Made by a program: the position numbers and the translations under genes
Assembly (NCBI GenBank): GCA_035328405.1
Contig: DAOLIT010000013.1
Location: forward strand, 22,792-86,791
Length of the DNA stretch: 64,000 bases
DNA from: JAEUKA01 sp035328405
Lineage (GTDB): Bacteria > Myxococcota_A > Polyangia > Palsa-1104 > JAEUJZ01
Reading direction: 5' to 3'
Part shown: positions 9,116 through 17,777 of the stretch, piece by piece
Layout of the letters: each line of letters opens with the position of its first letter
How positions within the stretch are numbered: position 1 is the first letter of the stretch
The notes under the pieces: model-generated
Seen by the model: only the letters and a program-made list of their open reading frames with translations
Database searches by the model: none
Told to the model about the DNA's origin: nothing

Positions 9116-9674
9116 TGGGCCGCTTGCGGAAAAGCAAAAGACAAAGCAATCCCGCTAGCAAACCTCCTACATGTGCGGCGGTATCCCCGGTCAGGGACAT
9201 CCCACCTACAAGCAGCAGTCCAATCGTGACAAACGCGACGGCTCGAATCCAAGCTCTCGTCTGAAAAAAAAACACAAAAACGAGCCACGAAAGCAGCACG
9301 CCCGAACCGCCGCAACACACGGTAGGGACGTGTCGGTACGCAACAAGGGCTGCGATGCTCGCACCGAGCACTCCGCACACAAGAAGCAGAAGCGGATTGC
9401 GTCCCGGCGGCCAAACGCACGCGACAAACAGGAGCACGACCAAGTTGCTTGCCAAGTGAATTGCATCCACGTGTGGGAGCCACATGGTCAACCCGTGCAA
9501 AGCATCGCCCGGCCCTCGCACTGGCAAGGAAAGTGCGCCCAGTGCAACGAGCGTTTTTGCCGACAACGCAGCGGTGGGGTTGTTCGCCCGATCCAGCAGG
9601 CATCCCACAGCGAACCACATCGTCCACGCAAAGCCGACCAGGCCGAACACACCTTGCGCAAACGTTCGGGGCAT
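9105..9674 (-). CDS. Rhomboid-family intramembrane serine protease
   Basis: Six-segment membrane protein of 189 residues. The catalytic dyad of rhomboids is visible: Ser124 in GGSG and His168 in TAAHVGGLLAG, with the HxxxN motif (His73, Asn77 in HLASN) that shapes the oxyanion hole. It should cleave single-pass membrane proteins within the bilayer. ATG 9674 has GGAG 8 bases upstream and begins 11 bases after the CBS protein gene, so it is probably the last cistron of that operon. The substrate is unknown; rhomboids adjacent to CBS/DUF21 proteins are not a standard arrangement that I know of. Confidence 0.8.
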   Translation of the reverse strand: MPRTFAQGVFGLVGFAWTMWFAVGCLLDRANNPTAALSAKTLVALGALSLPVRGPGDALHGLTMWLPHVDAIHLASNLVVLLFVACVWPPGRNPLLLLVCGVLGASIAALVAYRHVPTVCCGGSGVLLSWLVFVFFFQTRAWIRAVAFVTIGLLLVGGMSLTGDTAAHVGGLLAGLLCLLLFRKRPITT

Positions 9675-9685
9675 GAGCCAAGCTC

Positions 9686-10942
9686 CTATTTGCGGTGGAT
9701 GCGCAGGATGACTTCTTCGACGCGCCGCTCGTTCGCCGAGGCAATCTCGAGATGGACCGAACCGATTTTCACAATTTCGCCCGGTCGCGGAATCCGCTTC
9801 ACCTTGTCGAGCAACAAACCACCAAGGGATTCGTATTCGTCTGATTCAGGCAGTGAAATGGAAAGCTCGCGGTTGAGCTGTTCGACGGCGATGCGGGCCA
9901 GGACGCGAAACGACCCGTCTCGTTGGCGTCGGACGGCTGGAGGCTCTTCGTCGTATTCGTCCTCGATATCGCCCACGACTTGTTCGAGCAAATCTTCGAC
10001 TGTCACCAGGCCGACAGCACCACCGTATTCATCGACGATGATCGCCAAGTTTTGATGCGTCCGCTCGAGCCGGACCAAAAGATCCAGCGCCGGACATGCC
10101 TCGGGTGCATACAGCGGCTCTCGCATCAAATCCTTGGCACTTCCGCCCCCGCTTCCGTGTTTCAGCACATCGAAAGCGTGTACGACCCCGACGATTTGAT
10201 CGATGCGCTCTCGGTAAATGGGGATGCGGCTGTACTTTTTGTCACCAATTTCGCGCGCCAAATCCGCAACGGAATCCGTCTCGGCCTTCGCGACAACATC
10301 CGACAGGGGCTTCATCACGTCGTCTGCTCGCAGCGACGGAAAATCGAAAATCCGCGCGATCATCGACCGCTCCCCTTCCGTCACGTCAGACAGGGATGCC
10401 GCACTTTTTCCGGCGCGATCGTCCGGTTCGCCCAAAAGGCTTTCGATGTCCTGCCGCGTGACGAGTTTGTGGTGAACATCGATGCCCAACCGCTTCGTCG
10501 CCAGCTTGGAAATCCATTCGAGCAGCAGCACGCCGGGTGCCAGCAGGCGCAAAAAGAAAGACAACACGAGCGCTTGGATGGGCGCGATCTTGTTCGCGTG
10601 TTGACGCACGATCGCTTTTGGGACGATCTCGCCCAGAAGAACCACCGTCGGTGTCAGGCCCGCGAGCAGGAACAATTCGACATGTCGCGGATGGTGTTCA
10701 TAAAGCCACAGCGTCCACAGCACCGTCTGAACGACCAACGAAAGTTGTGTCCCAAGAAGTGTCGCGGACAAAAGTCGGTGCGGCGCAATCAACAACTCCT
10801 CGACGAGTTTTGCGCCTCGGCTCCCTGCGGAGATCAGGTTCCGAATGTGGGTTCTGTCCGCGCTGACAATGGCGATTTCCGCGCTCGAAAAAAACGCCTC
10901 CAGAAACAGACACAACGCACTCAGCAAAAGCAGCGCCGTCAT
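9686..10942 (-). CDS. CorC/HlyC-type CBS membrane protein (DUF21-CBS-CorC)
   Basis: Complete member of the hemolysin-C/CorC family, 418 residues. An N-terminal DUF21 domain with four hydrophobic segments (about 1-150) is followed by a CBS pair (about 200-320, with SRIPIYRE and VDEYGGAVGLVT) and a C-terminal CorC_HlyC domain (LPESDEYESLGGLLLDKVKRI). Related proteins act in magnesium or cobalt export and adenine nucleotide sensing. The start overlaps the end of the upstream paralogue as ATGA (10942-10939), so the two may form a hetero-oligomer. Confidence 0.88.
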   Translation of the reverse strand: MTALLLLSALCLFLEAFFSSAEIAIVSADRTHIRNLISAGSRGAKLVEELLIAPHRLLSATLLGTQLSLVVQTVLWTLWLYEHHPRHVELFLLAGLTPTVVLLGEIVPKAIVRQHANKIAPIQALVLSFFLRLLAPGVLLLEWISKLATKRLGIDVHHKLVTRQDIESLLGEPDDRAGKSAASLSDVTEGERSMIARIFDFPSLRADDVMKPLSDVVAKAETDSVADLAREIGDKKYSRIPIYRERIDQIVGVVHAFDVLKHGSGGGSAKDLMREPLYAPEACPALDLLVRLERTHQNLAIIVDEYGGAVGLVTVEDLLEQVVGDIEDEYDEEPPAVRRQRDGSFRVLARIAVEQLNRELSISLPESDEYESLGGLLLDKVKRIPRPGEIVKIGSVHLEIASANERRVEEVILRIHRK

Positions 10943-12090
10943 CCGGTTTCCCCTTTTCCGACGGGCGGAACTTCTCCGCTCGTTGCGGGTTGCAGCGTCG
11001 GGGTTTTTGCCAAATCGGCAAAAAGCGGGCGCAACAGGTCTTCCATCGTAATCAGGCCCGTCAGCCGACCGTATTCATCGACGAGCAGCGCCATGTGTGT
11101 TTTGCGCTTTTGAAACTCCCGCAACAGACGTTCACATTTGGCGCGTTTGGGCACAAACAGCGGCGGGTGCAATAGGTCCGACAGCGGACGCCCTTCGAGA
11201 TCGCCGAAACGATACCCAACCAAATCCTTCGCGAGCAAAACACCGATGACGTTGTCTCGTCGGCCACGGTAAATCGGAATGCGCGAAAAACGCTGTTTCG
11301 ATACGGCCTCGACCATTCGCGAAAGGGGCATCGTCGAGGGCAGCGCAAACATGTTTTTTTCCGGCGTCATCAGGTTTCCCACCGTCAGATCGCCAAAATC
11401 GAGCACGTTGTGGATGAGTTTGCGTTCGGCCCCGCGAATCACGCCCTCCTGTTGTCCCAAATCCACGAGCGTCCGAATTTCGCGTTCCGACAGCACAGGC
11501 GCGGCCTCGGTGTGGCGGCCTTTTCGTCCCAAAAACAACAGCAAAAGCCCATCTGCGATCGTGCTGATCGCCACGCGCGGCACCCACAGCATCCACGTCA
11601 GCGCCTTGAGCGGACCTGACACCACACGCGCCCACCGCTCGGCCAGTTTGATCCCGACCGTCTTGGGAATCAGCTCTCCAAACGTCACCAGCAGAGGCAC
11701 CGTCAACGCCGTCGCCACCAGAGCCACCCAAATTTCCGAAACTTTGGCAGGTGCCGCCAGTTTTCGCGCCGACAACATCGCAAACACGTGCGAAACCGAT
11801 TGCGTCATCACCTCGGACAGCAAGATGTTCGTAAGTTCGTTGCCGAGGATAAGCGTGGTGATGAGCCGTCGCGGATCGGACAAAAGCCACAGCACCCGCG
11901 CACTGGCCGCGTCGTCCGCTGCGTTTTGTCGCAAAACCTGCTGCCTCGCTCGAGACAGCGACAACAGCGCGGTTTCCGTGCCTGAAAAAAAGCCCGCTGA
12001 CAAAAACAACGGCACAAGCCACAGCAGATGCGAAAAAAGCTTGCCCAGTTCTTGCCACACGTTGCTCGACACGACCGCCTCACCACTCAT
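10939..12090 (-). CDS. DUF21/CBS membrane protein, short paralogue
   Basis: Paralogue of the downstream gene, 383 residues, with DUF21 (GFFSGTETALLSLSRAR near residues 33-49), and the CBS pair (SRIPIYRGRRDN; VDEYGRLTGLITMEDLL). Unlike its partner it stops shortly after the second CBS motif, with a Pro/Thr-rich tail and no CorC_HlyC domain. Four-base overlap with the following gene indicates coupled translation. Membrane topology and the tandem pairing suggest a heteromeric ion transporter or sensor; this is inference. Confidence 0.85.
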   Translation of the reverse strand: MSGEAVVSSNVWQELGKLFSHLLWLVPLFLSAGFFSGTETALLSLSRARQQVLRQNAADDAASARVLWLLSDPRRLITTLILGNELTNILLSEVMTQSVSHVFAMLSARKLAAPAKVSEIWVALVATALTVPLLVTFGELIPKTVGIKLAERWARVVSGPLKALTWMLWVPRVAISTIADGLLLLFLGRKGRHTEAAPVLSEREIRTLVDLGQQEGVIRGAERKLIHNVLDFGDLTVGNLMTPEKNMFALPSTMPLSRMVEAVSKQRFSRIPIYRGRRDNVIGVLLAKDLVGYRFGDLEGRPLSDLLHPPLFVPKRAKCERLLREFQKRKTHMALLVDEYGRLTGLITMEDLLRPLFADLAKTPTLQPATSGEVPPVGKGETG

Positions 12091-12104
12091 CAGTTCACAC
12101 GCTC

Positions 12105-12896
12105 CTAATCACGCGGCGACAGGAAACCGGCTTCTCGCAGGTGTTGTTGGCCTTCCTGGCTTTCCAACAGGTCCACGAAGGCTTGAGCACGGGTTTCATC
12201 TTGGCCAGCGACGATGCCGAGCGATTGGAGAATCGGCGGGTGCAACGTGCGCGGAATCTCGAGAAAGTGACCAGAGCCTCCGGCCAAGCTCCGCGCGATG
12301 ATCGAGACGTGGGTGTTTCCACTTTCGGTGAAAAGCTGCGCCTGCCGGACGTTTTCTGCAAATACCAAACGCGGTTTGACGCGCTCGTAGATTCCCAGCG
12401 AGCGAAGCGCCGCGACTGCCGCCGCACCATACGGAGCGTGCTCGGGATTGGCCAAAGCGATGCGAAGTCTGGCATCCGAAGCCAAGTCCTCCAGGCTCGG
12501 AATCGGATGTGCGAGCTGCGCCCACAGGGCAAGCTGGCCCTGCGCATACATCCGAATCGACGATGGAACGAGCCGCTTTTTTTTCCGCAGTGCGTCGATG
12601 TGGGTCTGGCTGGCGGAAACAAACAGGTCAAACGGCGCACCGTGTTCGATTTGGCTCGCCAAAACGCCCGACGCTGCAAACGAAAAAACGACGGCGTGCT
12701 GGTTTTTTTGTCGATACGGTTCGGCGAGCAGGGCGAACACGGGTTCCAAGTCGGATGCCGCAGCCACGCGAAGCGGACGCGACGGGGCGTTGTCTTTGCG
12801 TGAACACGCGGCCCCGACGGACAAAAGCGTCGCAAGCGCGCAGCGACGATTCATTCCAAGGTTTTTGCTGAAAACGCGCACCATCTCCAAGGCCAT
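12105..12896 (-). CDS. modA: ModA-type molybdate/oxyanion ABC transporter binding protein, orphan
   Basis: Periplasmic binding protein of the molybdate/tungstate class: LRVAAASDLEPVFALL after the signal peptide, FSFAASGVLASQIEHGAPFDLFVSA (the Ser and Gly-Pro-phi segments that line the oxyanion pocket), and ANPEHAPYG are typical. The probable mature start is a lipobox (VGAAC) after Met15, so the true start may be ATG 12854; neither candidate has a clear ribosome site. No modB or modC lies nearby: the downstream genes are the CBS pair, 14 bases away. Substrate could also be another tetrahedral oxyanion. Confidence 0.8.
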   Translation of the reverse strand: MALEMVRVFSKNLGMNRRCALATLLSVGAACSRKDNAPSRPLRVAAASDLEPVFALLAEPYRQKNQHAVVFSFAASGVLASQIEHGAPFDLFVSASQTHIDALRKKKRLVPSSIRMYAQGQLALWAQLAHPIPSLEDLASDARLRIALANPEHAPYGAAAVAALRSLGIYERVKPRLVFAENVRQAQLFTESGNTHVSIIARSLAGGSGHFLEIPRTLHPPILQSLGIVAGQDETRAQAFVDLLESQEGQQHLREAGFLSPRD

Positions 12897-12940
12897 TTCG
12901 GTGCCGGACGATTGCAGCGTGCGCGGGGAAAGTAAAGGCC

Positions 12941-13363
12941 ATGCGAAAATTTGCCCGGCTTTGTGGCGCGTGCCTCACTTGGGTCATGACCGATTCCGTG
13001 AATGCAGCCACCGAGACGAGAGTGTCTTCGCTGCCACCCAAAGCCGTGCCAGTTCCCGCAAGAGAAACGGAAACCGAAGTCGGCCTGGAGGGTCGCCAAG
13101 TGTTCTTTTTGTTTTTGGGCAGCGCGTTGTTTGCTTGCGTGGTGTTCGCCGTAGGCTTGTTCGTCGGGCGACGTTTGGAGCGAAACAGCGCGGCTCGGGC
13201 GAATGTGCAAACCGTTTCTGACCCACTGACGGTGCTCGACGAGATCGCAAAGTCGGAAGAATCGCTCACGTTCCATCGAGTCCTGGCACCCGCAAACAAC
13301 GCGGCGTCCAGGCCCAATCGGCCCGCAAACCCCGCACTTTCCCCCACACCAGTCCACCCCTAG
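12941..13363 (+). CDS. Single-pass membrane protein resembling the N-terminus of SPOR-domain proteins
   Basis: Protein of 140 residues with one membrane segment at about 53-75 followed by GRRLE and a region ESLTFHRVL, the arrangement found before the linker and SPOR domain of DedD-like cell-division proteins. Here the SPOR domain is absent: after a Pro/Ala/Asn-rich linker the frame ends at TAG 13361-13363, which lies inside the left arm of the 25-bp inverted repeat. Either the gene is a genuine short form or it was truncated. ATG 12941 follows GGGGAAAG; a second ATG exists 15 codons in. Divergent from modA with 44 bases between. Confidence 0.5.
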   Translation: MRKFARLCGACLTWVMTDSVNAATETRVSSLPPKAVPVPARETETEVGLEGRQVFFLFLGSALFACVVFAVGLFVGRRLERNSAARANVQTVSDPLTVLDEIAKSEESLTFHRVLAPANNAASRPNRPANPALSPTPVHP

Positions 13364-13442
13364 TACGACTTGCTCACTTCCGAAAGCATCGAGGCCGGGC
13401 GTGACCTGCTTGGAAACTTCGGAAGTGAGCAAGTCGTACTAG
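13360..13442. repeat. 25-bp perfect inverted repeat with 33-base loop
   Basis: Arms at 13360-13384 and 13418-13442 are perfectly complementary (left arm begins CTAGTACGACTTGCTC), separated by 33 bases. It sits between the converging SPOR-like and DUF58 genes, 10 bases from the DUF58 stop. There is no T-run next to either arm. It could be a bidirectional terminator or a small mobile palindromic unit. Confidence 0.85.
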
Positions 13443-13452
13443 CGACATTCAC

Positions 13453-15177
13453 TCACGGCCAGGCAGGGTTCTTTTGCGCGAAAGACGGCGATTCCTGCGG
13501 GCCTTTGTCGAGCACGCGATTTGGTCGCGAGCGCCGGGCCAAAATCTGCGCGAAACCGTCTTCGGGCCCCGTCGGAACCACCACAAAACCCAGCCGACTC
13601 AGGTCGCGGTGCGCTTTGGCTTCGATTCGGTCTTGTTCCCACGAAAAAATCGTGCTCGCGCGGCGTCCGTCGGGATCATCGACCAGCGATTTTGGCAAAT
13701 ACGCTCGCGATTCGGGCCGCACACACAACAAGCCAAGCCCGCGTCTGCGACACAGCGCAATCGACTGCCGCAAAAGAGGCAGATCCAGCGATAGCCCAAG
13801 CAAATCCGAAATCAACACCACCTGCGCGCCCGGCATGCTCGCCGCAAGCTCCAAAGCGTTGGCGAGCCCCTTGGCTCGTTCTGTGGCCGATCGTTGCGCG
13901 TAGGGCAGCTCAATGCCCCGTTCTCTGCAAAAAAGCCGCAGCACACGGTCGTCAGCCAGTGGTTTTTGATTCTGCGCATCCTGTTTCAAAAGCCTGTGTA
14001 CCGAATGCAACACCTGTGTCCGAGAAATCCGCTCTCCCGTCGGTGCAACCACGACTTGTGCCCAGGCTGCGGCGTCGTCGGCAGGTGGGAGGCTCGATAG
14101 CCGCGTTTCGATCGCCTCTTGCTGTCGCAAATACCGAGCCACGGCTGCATAAAGCTCGCTTTCGGTCATCGCGACGAAAGCAGGTTCCACGACGTGCATG
14201 GTTTCGAGCAGTTTTTCCGAAAGCCTCCGTCGCAGGACTGGGCCGTCGCCTGGCTTTACGTGCTGGAACACCTCGCCGTCAAACGAGACAAAACCGATGC
14301 GGTCGCTGCCTTCCAGAATCGACCGCGCGTAGTTTTGGCACAGCGCCAGCGCGTGATCGAGCTTCCATTGACCCGGCCAGCCTTCGCGCATCGTCACGCC
14401 CATGTCCAACAGCAAGTAGTGGACGCGCAGCGTTTCCCGTTCCAGTTCTTTGACGAGCGGGCGACCATTTGGCGACCGCGCCGTCGCTTTCCACGCGATG
14501 AGCTTGTACGGATCGCCATGGACATATTCGCGAAGCTCCCGCAAATCGCCGCCTAGACCGCGCTGCCGCAGCGTGTGCGTGCCGACCCGCTGTTCCGACA
14601 AACCCGTCGCTGTGCGAGAGACTTCAAATGCAACTTGAGGCAATTTCTGTGGGAGGACTTTCAGACGCAGAATCGAAGGAAAATAGGCTTCGAGCGAATA
14701 CAACCCCAGACGGTCGCACAAACGCACCGTTGCGCCGTGAAGAAACCACTCTCCGGCTTGCGCTGCAAAGATCGAAAGCTGCGCCGTCGCCTCGCTGTGC
14801 GCGGGCAGGTCCATCGTCGGAAATTCGTGCAGCGGAAACAGTGAACGAGAACAAAACAACTTGATCTCGCTTACACGCAGCGAGAGATGCGACAAGTTGC
14901 GCAGGGCCAACGAAACCTCGATTGGACGGCCAGCGAGAAGACCTTCGCTCGTCGCTGCGCGGGGCAACCACCACAGAATTTCAACGTGCCTTCGCCACAA
15001 CAAAGACACGCGCAACGCAAAGCCCACGTAACTTGCGCACAGCAAAGCCAGCGACGCAAAACCCACCGCCGAAACCGTCCATTTTTCCACTGCAACGCCA
15101 AGTGCCAAGAGGAGCACACCGACGGAAAAAAGTGCACCGCCGTTTTGATGCAGGGTGGGATATCGGCCTCGTGACAT
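13453..15177 (-). CDS. DUF58 (von Willebrand A-like) protein of the MoxR system
   Basis: Membrane-anchored protein of 574 residues with two hydrophobic segments near 14-55. The DUF58 signature lies at about 212-246: LRELREYVHGDPYKLIAWK, then TARSPNGRPLVKELE. The following region has a VWA-like start (LLLDMGVTMR) that keeps the first Asp but not the complete DxSxS metal site. DUF58 proteins work with MoxR AAA ATPases as chaperone pairs for metal-centre or surface-protein maturation. It begins 5 bases after the MoxR gene. The C-terminal part (from about residue 350) contains an unusual insertion before the final VWA strands (QVVLISDLLGL). Confidence 0.85.
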   Translation of the reverse strand: MSRGRYPTLHQNGGALFSVGVLLLALGVAVEKWTVSAVGFASLALLCASYVGFALRVSLLWRRHVEILWWLPRAATSEGLLAGRPIEVSLALRNLSHLSLRVSEIKLFCSRSLFPLHEFPTMDLPAHSEATAQLSIFAAQAGEWFLHGATVRLCDRLGLYSLEAYFPSILRLKVLPQKLPQVAFEVSRTATGLSEQRVGTHTLRQRGLGGDLRELREYVHGDPYKLIAWKATARSPNGRPLVKELERETLRVHYLLLDMGVTMREGWPGQWKLDHALALCQNYARSILEGSDRIGFVSFDGEVFQHVKPGDGPVLRRRLSEKLLETMHVVEPAFVAMTESELYAAVARYLRQQEAIETRLSSLPPADDAAAWAQVVVAPTGERISRTQVLHSVHRLLKQDAQNQKPLADDRVLRLFCRERGIELPYAQRSATERAKGLANALELAASMPGAQVVLISDLLGLSLDLPLLRQSIALCRRRGLGLLCVRPESRAYLPKSLVDDPDGRRASTIFSWEQDRIEAKAHRDLSRLGFVVVPTGPEDGFAQILARRSRPNRVLDKGPQESPSFAQKNPAWP

Positions 15178-15182
15178 CGACG

Positions 15183-16229
15183 TTACCGACTGCGCTCCGT
15201 CGTTTTCAGCCTACGCAATTCGAGTGGTCGCACCGGCACTTGCGAAAGTGCTTCCTGCACCACGCTGACTGGACTTATTGCATCCATTTCAGCCTCGGGA
15301 ATCAGCGCCAATCGGTGAGAAATCACAGGTGGAGCCAGCGCCTTCACGTCGTCGGGCAGCACATAGTCGCGACCAAGCATCAGTGCTCGAGCCCGCGCTG
15401 AATGCAGAAGCGCCAACGATGCGCGCGGGGAACCGCCGATCGCGACCCGTCGGTGTCGCCTGGTGAACTGGATCAATTCCAACACAAAATCGAGCACTTC
15501 GTCGTCGATGTGGATCTGCGCCGCCATGGTTTGCAGCTCGATGATCGCTTGGGGCGACAAAACCGTTCGCGCAACCGGTCTCGGTTTGGAATATGTGCGC
15601 AACATCAGTTTTTCGGCGGAAGGCTCGGGATAGCCTACGTGCAATTTCATCAAAAAGCGGTCTAGCTGCGCCTCGGGCAACGGATATGTGCCCTCGTGTT
15701 CCAGCGGATTTTGCGTGGCGAGCACCATGAACGGTTGCTGCATCGTTCTTGTTTGGCCCTCGAGAGTCACTTGGCCTTCCGCCATCGCTTCGAGGAGCGC
15801 CGACTGGGTTTTGGGCGGCGCACGATTGATTTCGTCTCCGAGAATGATTTGGGAAAAAATCGGTCCCTCTCGAAGCTCAAACGACCCCTTTTTGGGGTCC
15901 AGGATGTACGACCCGGTGATGTCCGACGGCAAAAGGTCCGGTGTGAATTGGATGCGTTTGAAATCGCAGCCCAACACCTGCGAAAAACCCTTCGCCAAAG
16001 TCGTTTTGGCGACGCCGGGCACGCCCTCCAGCAGCATATGGCTGCGGCTTAGCAAACCGATCAGAAGCCCCTGCGTCAGCCCCGGATTGCCGATAAATAC
16101 TTTGCCTACTTCTTCGACGACAGCTTGGCAGAGCGCGGCAGCCTGCGACAGGCTTTGCGGGTCAATGTTGTGTCCTTCCGTCGTCAGCGGTGCGGGTACT
16201 TCCGTCGTCACAGGCGTGTGTCCTTCCAT
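15183..16229 (-). CDS. MoxR-family AAA+ ATPase
   Basis: AAA ATPase of 348 residues with Walker A GVPGVAKT at 69-76, Walker B IILGDEIN near 130, sensor 1 ATQNPLEHEGTYPLPEAQLD and the lid segment GGSPRASLALLHSARARA. The MoxR subfamily assembles or activates partners, usually with a VWA/DUF58 protein as here. The first 20 residues repeat a TTE motif and look disordered. It follows the DUF4350 gene by 16 bases and precedes DUF58 by 5, so all five genes 18547-13453 probably form one transcript. Confidence 0.93.
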   Translation of the reverse strand: MEGHTPVTTEVPAPLTTEGHNIDPQSLSQAAALCQAVVEEVGKVFIGNPGLTQGLLIGLLSRSHMLLEGVPGVAKTTLAKGFSQVLGCDFKRIQFTPDLLPSDITGSYILDPKKGSFELREGPIFSQIILGDEINRAPPKTQSALLEAMAEGQVTLEGQTRTMQQPFMVLATQNPLEHEGTYPLPEAQLDRFLMKLHVGYPEPSAEKLMLRTYSKPRPVARTVLSPQAIIELQTMAAQIHIDDEVLDFVLELIQFTRRHRRVAIGGSPRASLALLHSARARALMLGRDYVLPDDVKALAPPVISHRLALIPEAEMDAISPVSVVQEALSQVPVRPLELRRLKTTERSR

Positions 16230-16245
16230 GGTCGCAGGGCAGTTC

Positions 16246-17571
16246 TTACTTCTGTGTCCTGCTGTCCATTTCTTGAAAAAGTTCCGTCGCCAAAGCGTAG
16301 CAATCCAAGAGTTTTCGTTTCGAGATGCGTGTTCTCAAAAGTTGCAACGGATTGCTGGCCGGTCCGTCGTCTCGCAACATGCGTAGGTTTTTCCACAGTT
16401 TCTCACCAAGCCGACCCGCGCGGTCACTCACCCGCTCTCGGAGCGTCGTTGCCACCCACTTTGGTTCCACTGGGTTCCCGTCGGAAAATCCATCCATCGA
16501 CACAAGTTGCGAAAGACGAAACAGAAATTCCTCTCGAATCAGCGTCGCTGGGTAGACGAAGCCCCAAGTCACTTGTCCGGCTCCGCCTGCATAGCGTTGG
16601 ATGGACGCAAACAAACCCGTATCGGGCGGTTTTGGCGGCTGCGCGAACCCAGCGTCCTGCGTTTGACCAGGCAGCGGCAAATACCGCAACAGCAACAGAA
16701 GTGACGCGGTGCAAAACAGAAGTCCGAGCAGCGAAACTGCACTCGGTCCGTCTTCGCCAATCCGTCCTTTCAGTGTCCGCAAAATGTGGTGATTCGCACC
16801 CCCAAGAGCCCGATTCCACTTGTCTGGCAGATCGTGGCCCGAATCGCTCGTCGGGGCACCGGGCAGCGACGCAGGAGGCACACCCATTTGCGAAAATGAA
16901 CTGTGCAGCAGAAGCAACCGGTCTTGTTGCAGACGGCACAGGTTGACCAAAAGATGCGCGGCAAATTCTCGGTTGCCGGGCAGTTCGAGCATGTTGTTGA
17001 TGAACACGCTTCCGTCGGCAACGGCGACGAATCGACCATGCCCAACGACACCTTCGATCACCAGCGCCGCGCCCGGTGCAAACGAGTACGTCGCTGGCAA
17101 AGAACTTTCGAAAAACGCCGAATGATTTCCGAGCAATTCGCGCGTCGCCTGTCCGAGGGGTGTCATGCGGGTCGGCAGCGCGACGGGCACGTTTTGATCA
17201 GGTCGATAAAACCGAGTTCCTTTTGGGAGCGGGCCCTCTTGACGGTGTATCCCGAGAGCAGCCAGCACCTTTTCACTCTTGCCAAAATCGTCCGCCAAAA
17301 TGGCGCGGCCTCCCGCCGACAAAAACGCGACGAACGCCTCGGGTTGGAGTTCCGTCTCGGGATGGACGACAAACAACACGTCCTGTCCGTCGAGGCTGGC
17401 CCAATCAAGCGTTTTTCGCACATGAATCGGGCAACCCAGGTCTTCAGCAAGACGCTTCCATTCCGAAAGGCCGTTCCAGCCTTTGTATCCGACGTGAAAG
17501 TCCTTTTTTAGAGAACTTGCATCGACGGACAGCAGCGTTGCGAGCAGAGCCAAGACCGGCGCGAAGCTCAT
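16246..17571 (-). CDS. DUF4350-type membrane protein of the MoxR operon
   Basis: Protein of 441 residues with a signal-like N-terminus, a periplasmic Rossmann-like half (PEAFVAFLSAGGRAILADD, typical of DUF4350 at about 75-95), one membrane segment at 279-298 and a cytoplasmic helical tail. The start is ATG 17571, overlapping the preceding small gene as ATGA; the frame is open for 98 more codons upstream but these overlap two real genes. Such proteins occur in MoxR-DUF58 operons and are thought to form part of the membrane complex. Exact role unknown. Confidence 0.7.
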   Translation of the reverse strand: MSFAPVLALLATLLSVDASSLKKDFHVGYKGWNGLSEWKRLAEDLGCPIHVRKTLDWASLDGQDVLFVVHPETELQPEAFVAFLSAGGRAILADDFGKSEKVLAALGIHRQEGPLPKGTRFYRPDQNVPVALPTRMTPLGQATRELLGNHSAFFESSLPATYSFAPGAALVIEGVVGHGRFVAVADGSVFINNMLELPGNREFAAHLLVNLCRLQQDRLLLLHSSFSQMGVPPASLPGAPTSDSGHDLPDKWNRALGGANHHILRTLKGRIGEDGPSAVSLLGLLFCTASLLLLLRYLPLPGQTQDAGFAQPPKPPDTGLFASIQRYAGGAGQVTWGFVYPATLIREEFLFRLSQLVSMDGFSDGNPVEPKWVATTLRERVSDRAGRLGEKLWKNLRMLRDDGPASNPLQLLRTRISKRKLLDCYALATELFQEMDSRTQK

Positions 17572-17777
17572 GTGTCGCGTTCCAAAAACGACAAGCGCGC
17601 AAGTTCGCTGCTGACCCACAGCGTCGCGATGCCGACCACGGTGAGCATTCCTGCCGCGACGTAATCTCGTCGGGCTAGATGACTCACGCACAGCCAAAAA
17701 AACACCAGGCTGCTTACGATCAGCAGCGCACACAGAATTTGAAAAAACGGCCACTTCCGCATCGGGTTTCCACTCAC
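17568..17777 (-). CDS. Small two-segment membrane protein
   Basis: Protein of 69 residues with two hydrophobic stretches (about 12-29 and 41-56). It overlaps both neighbours by 4 bases, the strongest sign that it is real. No family recognised; probably a subunit of the MoxR-associated membrane assembly. Confidence 0.6.
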   Translation of the reverse strand: MSGNPMRKWPFFQILCALLIVSSLVFFWLCVSHLARRDYVAAGMLTVVGIATLWVSSELARLSFLERDT

